Positions 61,208-64,000 of a stretch of DNA of 64,000 nt are shown here, piece by piece (position 1 is the stretch's first letter; each line of letters starts with the position of its first letter). The DNA comes from Intrasporangium flavum (GTDB taxonomy: Bacteria > Actinomycetota > Actinomycetes > Actinomycetales > Dermatophilaceae): positions 1 to 64,000 of the forward strand of contig NZ_MLJO01000003.1 in NCBI RefSeq assembly GCF_001956915.1. The letters are read 5' to 3'. The notes beneath the pieces are model-generated. The model saw only the letters and a list, made by a program, of their open reading frames with translations. It did no database searches and was not told where the DNA came from. The position numbers and the translations under genes were made by a program.

Positions 61208-62328
61208 CGGCGCACCCCCGCCCGGGTCGAGGCCGCCGCGGCGTCGTCGACCATGTCGGCGAGGCGCTCGTCGGCGGCGCGCTCGCCCAGCGCAGCGGCG
61301 GCCGCGGCCATCCGCTCGAGGCGCGGTCGGTCGGTGGCGAGGGCGAGGACCTGCGAGCCGACGTACTCCGGCGTCAGGTCGGCGTCGTCGACGAGCAGGC
61401 CACCACCGGTGGCGACGACGTCGGCGGCGTTGAGCCGCTGCTCGCCGTTGCCGACGGGCAGCGGCACGTACACGGCGGGCAGGCCGACGGCGGTCAGCTC
61501 GCACACGGTGTTGGCCCCGGCGCGCGCGACGACGAGGTCGGCGGCGGCGTAGGCGAGCTCCATGCGGTCGGCGTACGGCACGACGACGTAGGGCGCACCG
61601 CCCTCGGGCACCGTGGCGTCGAACTCCTTGCCGAGCCCGGTGACGTGCAGCACCTGGACGCCGGCCGCGCTGAGCCGCTCGACGTTGGCGCGGAAGGCGT
61701 CGTTGAGGCGCTGGGCACCGAGCGAGCCGCCGGTGACGAGCACGGTCGGGTACGACGCGTCGAGGCCGAAGAGGGCCAGGGCCTCGGCACGGCGGCCCGG
61801 GCGGTCGAGCGTCGATACCTCCCGGCGCAGGGGCATGCCGATGCGCGTCGCGTTCGGCAGCGAGGTGACCGCGAAGGTCGTGGCGACGTGGGCGGCGAAG
61901 CGCGCCCCCAGCCGGTTGGCCAGGCCCGCCCGGGCGTTCTGCTCGTGGATGACCACCGGGACGCCGCGGCGGCGGGCCGCGAGGTAGGCGGGCGTGCTGA
62001 CGTAGCCGCCGAACCCGACGACCACCTGGGCACCGGTGTCGTCGATCGCCGCGCCCGCGGCGTCGACGGCGGCCTTGAGCCGGCCGGGCAGCCGCAGCAG
62101 GTCGCCGCTCGGGCGGCGCGGCAGCGGCACCTTCGGCACGACGCGCAGGTCGAGGCCGTGCGCCGGCACGAGCCGCGCCTCGAGGCCCTCGGAGGTGCCG
62201 AGGGCGGTGACGCGTACGTCGGGGTGCCGGCGGCGGAGCGCGTCGGCGAGGGAGAGCAGCGGCGACACGTGGCCGGCCGACCCCCCACCGGCGAGCAGGA
62301 CGGAGGTGGGCGAGGACAGGTGGATCAC
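61204..62328 (-). CDS. murG: UDP-GlcNAc-undecaprenol-pyrophosphoryl-MurNAc-pentapeptide GlcNAc transferase
   Basis: Makes lipid II from lipid I at the inner face of the membrane. 374 residues of GT-B fold. N-terminal LLAGGGSAGHVSPLL (acceptor loop), VVGFGGYVSTPAY, HEQNARAGLANR, and the donor-side VTGGSLGAQRLND and RAGANTVCELTAVGLPAVYVP in parts. GTG at 62328 overlaps the ftsW stop (GTGA). Confidence 0.97.
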   Translation of the reverse strand: MIHLSSPTSVLLAGGGSAGHVSPLLSLADALRRRHPDVRVTALGTSEGLEARLVPAHGLDLRVVPKVPLPRRPSGDLLRLPGRLKAAVDAAGAAIDDTGAQVVVGFGGYVSTPAYLAARRRGVPVVIHEQNARAGLANRLGARFAAHVATTFAVTSLPNATRIGMPLRREVSTLDRPGRRAEALALFGLDASYPTVLVTGGSLGAQRLNDAFRANVERLSAAGVQVLHVTGLGKEFDATVPEGGAPYVVVPYADRMELAYAAADLVVARAGANTVCELTAVGLPAVYVPLPVGNGEQRLNAADVVATGGGLLVDDADLTPEYVGSQVLALATDRPRLERMAAAAAALGERAADERLADMVDDAAAASTRAGVRR

Positions 62329-63734
62329 CGACTTCTGCGAGATGAGCGGGAGGACAGCGCGCGGGTGCGCGAGGGCAGCACCGCGAGCGACCGTCTGATC
62401 ATCCCGCGTCGGGACTCGAGCAGTGCACGGCACCCCGGCTCGTTGCGGGCGAAGGACAGCAGGACGCCCAGGGCCAGCAGGGTGGTGACGAGCGAGGAGC
62501 CACCGGCGGACACGAGCGGCAGGGGCACGCCGATGACGGGGAACAGGCCGATGACGGCGCCGATGTTGATGATCGCCTGGCCGATGAGCCAGGCCATGAT
62601 CCCCGAGCCGGCGATGCGCACGAAGCGGTCCTGGGTGCGGCTCACGAGGCGGAAGCAGGCCCAGGCGAGGATGCCGAACAGGAGCAGGATCATGAGCGTG
62701 CCGGGCAGGCCGAGCTCCTCGCCGATGATGGCGAAGATGAAGTCGTTGTGGGCCTCCGACAGCCAGGCCCACTTCTCCTTGGAGGCCCCGAGCCCGACGC
62801 CCCACCAGCCGCCGTCGGCGAGGGCGTACATGCCGTGCACCGCCTGGCCGCACCAGCCGTCGGGGTTGGTGTTGCAGGCCGGGTCGAGGAAGTCGGTGAT
62901 GCGCTTGACGCGGTTGCCACTCGTGGCGACGAGGGCCGCGACGCCGACCGCCCCGAGCAGGCCGCCGACGACGAAGACCCGCAGCGGGGCGCCGGCGACC
63001 GCGAGGACCGCGGCGATGATGACGAGGAAGACGAGGGCGGTGCCGAGGTCGTGGCCGGCGAGGATCAGGGCGAGCACGACGGCGCTGATCGGCACGAGGA
63101 ACGGCAGCAGGACGTGCAGGACGCTCGACATGCGCGAGGCCTTGTTCGCGTAGATCGCCGCCCCGGCCAGCACGATGCCGATCTTGGCCAGCTCGGAGGG
63201 CTGGAACTGCACGGGCCCGAGCGCGAGCCAGTTGCGGTTGCCGTTGACGTCGACGCCGAGCGGGATGACCGCGGCGAGCAGCACGACCGACGCGACGAGG
63301 CCCGGCATCGCCAGGCGCTTCCACCGTCGCACGTCGAGACGGCTCGCGACGGCGGCCGCGACCCCGCCGAGCACGGCGAACATCAGCTGGCGCGCGAAGA
63401 CGGTGTAGGAGGCCTTGTCCTGCAGCAGCTGCTCGACGCTCGAGGCGCTGAACACCATGATGAGGCCGATGACGACGAGGGTCGTCGTGGCCCCGAGGAT
63501 GAGGTAGTAGGTCGTCAGCGGCGACTCGAGCTTGGCGATGATCGGCAGCGACCGGGCCCGGCCGGGCCGGCTCGCCTCGTCGGCGTGCGCCTCCGCGCGG
63601 GCGCGGGCCCGCTCCTTGGCCGCCTGCGCCGCCCGGGCGCGCTGGGCTGCCGACCCGCGTGCCGGCGTCCCCTTGGACGCCGAGCCCCCCGAGCCCCCCG
63701 AACGGCCCGAGCGGGTCGAGGTCGTCGTGCTCAC
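62325..63734 (-). CDS. ftsW: septal peptidoglycan polymerase FtsW
   Basis: SEDS-family glycosyltransferase, 469 residues with about ten membrane segments after a basic Ser/Arg/Ala-rich cytoplasmic N-terminus (1-65). Visible features are IMVFSASSVEQL, QFQPSELAKIGIVL (catalytic-region motif), HNDFIFAIIGEELG and PLVSAGGSSLV. GTG at 63734 is chosen after GGGGGTGAG; GTGAGCACGG occurs three times near this start (63725-63757), but only this GTG begins the SEDS reading frame cleanly. Confidence 0.95.
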   Translation of the reverse strand: MSTTTSTRSGRSGGSGGSASKGTPARGSAAQRARAAQAAKERARARAEAHADEASRPGRARSLPIIAKLESPLTTYYLILGATTTLVVIGLIMVFSASSVEQLLQDKASYTVFARQLMFAVLGGVAAAVASRLDVRRWKRLAMPGLVASVVLLAAVIPLGVDVNGNRNWLALGPVQFQPSELAKIGIVLAGAAIYANKASRMSSVLHVLLPFLVPISAVVLALILAGHDLGTALVFLVIIAAVLAVAGAPLRVFVVGGLLGAVGVAALVATSGNRVKRITDFLDPACNTNPDGWCGQAVHGMYALADGGWWGVGLGASKEKWAWLSEAHNDFIFAIIGEELGLPGTLMILLLFGILAWACFRLVSRTQDRFVRIAGSGIMAWLIGQAIINIGAVIGLFPVIGVPLPLVSAGGSSLVTTLLALGVLLSFARNEPGCRALLESRRGMIRRSLAVLPSRTRALSSRSSRRSR

Positions 63735-63753
63735 CCCGTGCTCACCCCCGTGC

Positions 63754-64000
63754 TCACCCTTCGCCCCCGCTCGCCCTGGCGTGCCGGCGGACCGCCTCCT
63801 CGAAGGCGTCGCCGCGCGCACCGTAGTTGGTGAACATGTCCATGGACGCCGCGGCCGGCGCGAGCAGCACGACGTCGCCCGGCTGGGCGAGGCGCGCGGC
63901 CTGCTTCACGACGCGGTCCATGACATCAGTGTCGGTCTCGGGCACGTCGACGACGGGGACATCCGGCGCGTGTCGGGAAAGGGCCTGGGCGATCTGGTCG
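63754..64000 (-). CDS. murD: UDP-N-acetylmuramoylalanine-D-glutamate ligase, C-terminal end (partial)
   Basis: The last 82 residues of MurD; the gene begins beyond the right edge. [21 protein letters not shown] (given in part) followed by DAFEEAVRR is the conserved C-terminal MurD block. It lies 19 bases upstream of ftsW, giving the order murD-ftsW-murG-murC-ftsQ-ftsZ. Confidence 0.93.
   Translation of the reverse strand, partial: DQIAQALSRHAPDVPVVDVPETDTDVMDRVVKQAARLAQPGDVVLLAPAAASMDMFTNYGARGDAFEEAVRRHARASGGEG

Overview
The window is high-GC actinobacterial chromosome: GTG starts are frequent, many genes join by 4-base stop/start overlaps, and Wag31, SepF, PriA and an actinobacterial division cluster are present. 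Gene order (dnaE, then his, then infC-rpmI-rplT-rRNA methyltransferase-pheST-arg) and the 5' end of the 16S gene suggest Micrococcales, perhaps near Intrasporangiaceae; that placement is inference. Almost everything reads as vertically inherited core genome. I found no phage, transposon, CRISPR array, toxin-antitoxin pair or defence island, and no convincing new multi-gene system. The most interesting signals are regulatory (an AUC start and an attenuator at infC, tandem ARG boxes on a leaderless arg promoter, a recurring leaderless TAGACT module) and unusual protein architectures.

Layout. 1-727: 5' end of a 16S rRNA gene on the minus strand, with its leader, boxA and promoter, insulated from tyrS by two hairpins. 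728-9214: tyrS, a DNA-3-methyladenine glycosylase, argH, and a tightly coupled argC-J-B-D-R operon; argF and argG are absent here. 9271-16522: pheST, a soluble histidine kinase, an rRNA methyltransferase and infC-rpmI-rplT. 16814-27708: a mixed segment with an MFS transporter, an EF-G-like GTPase, a short UvrA paralogue, a LysR regulator, an ohr-ohrR peroxide module with a curA-type reductase, and a DUF445 protein. 27756-34919: an SseB-domain protein and the his cluster (priA, hisH, hisB, hisC, hisD), interrupted by a glycosyltransferase and a small membrane protein. 35224-42120: two secreted nucleases flanking an oligopeptidase B. 42272-47972: an RluA-type pseudouridine synthase, a winged-helix (HTH_42) protein and dnaE. 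48116-50429: a plus-strand cassette of ECF sigma factor, probable anti-sigma protein and a secreted/membrane protein. 50435-64000: rluD, lspA, a TraR/DksA protein with a histone-like tail, wag31, yggT, sepF, yggS, pgeF, ftsZ, ftsQ, murC, murG, ftsW and the 3' end of murD.

Functionally, the arg and his operons make arginine and histidine. The pheST, tyrS, infC, L35 and L20 genes serve translation. The murD-to-wag31 block makes peptidoglycan precursors, assembles the Z-ring and places polar growth. The ohr/ohrR/curA set handles organic peroxides and reactive carbonyls. The secreted nucleases and the peptidase probably serve scavenging of external DNA and peptides.
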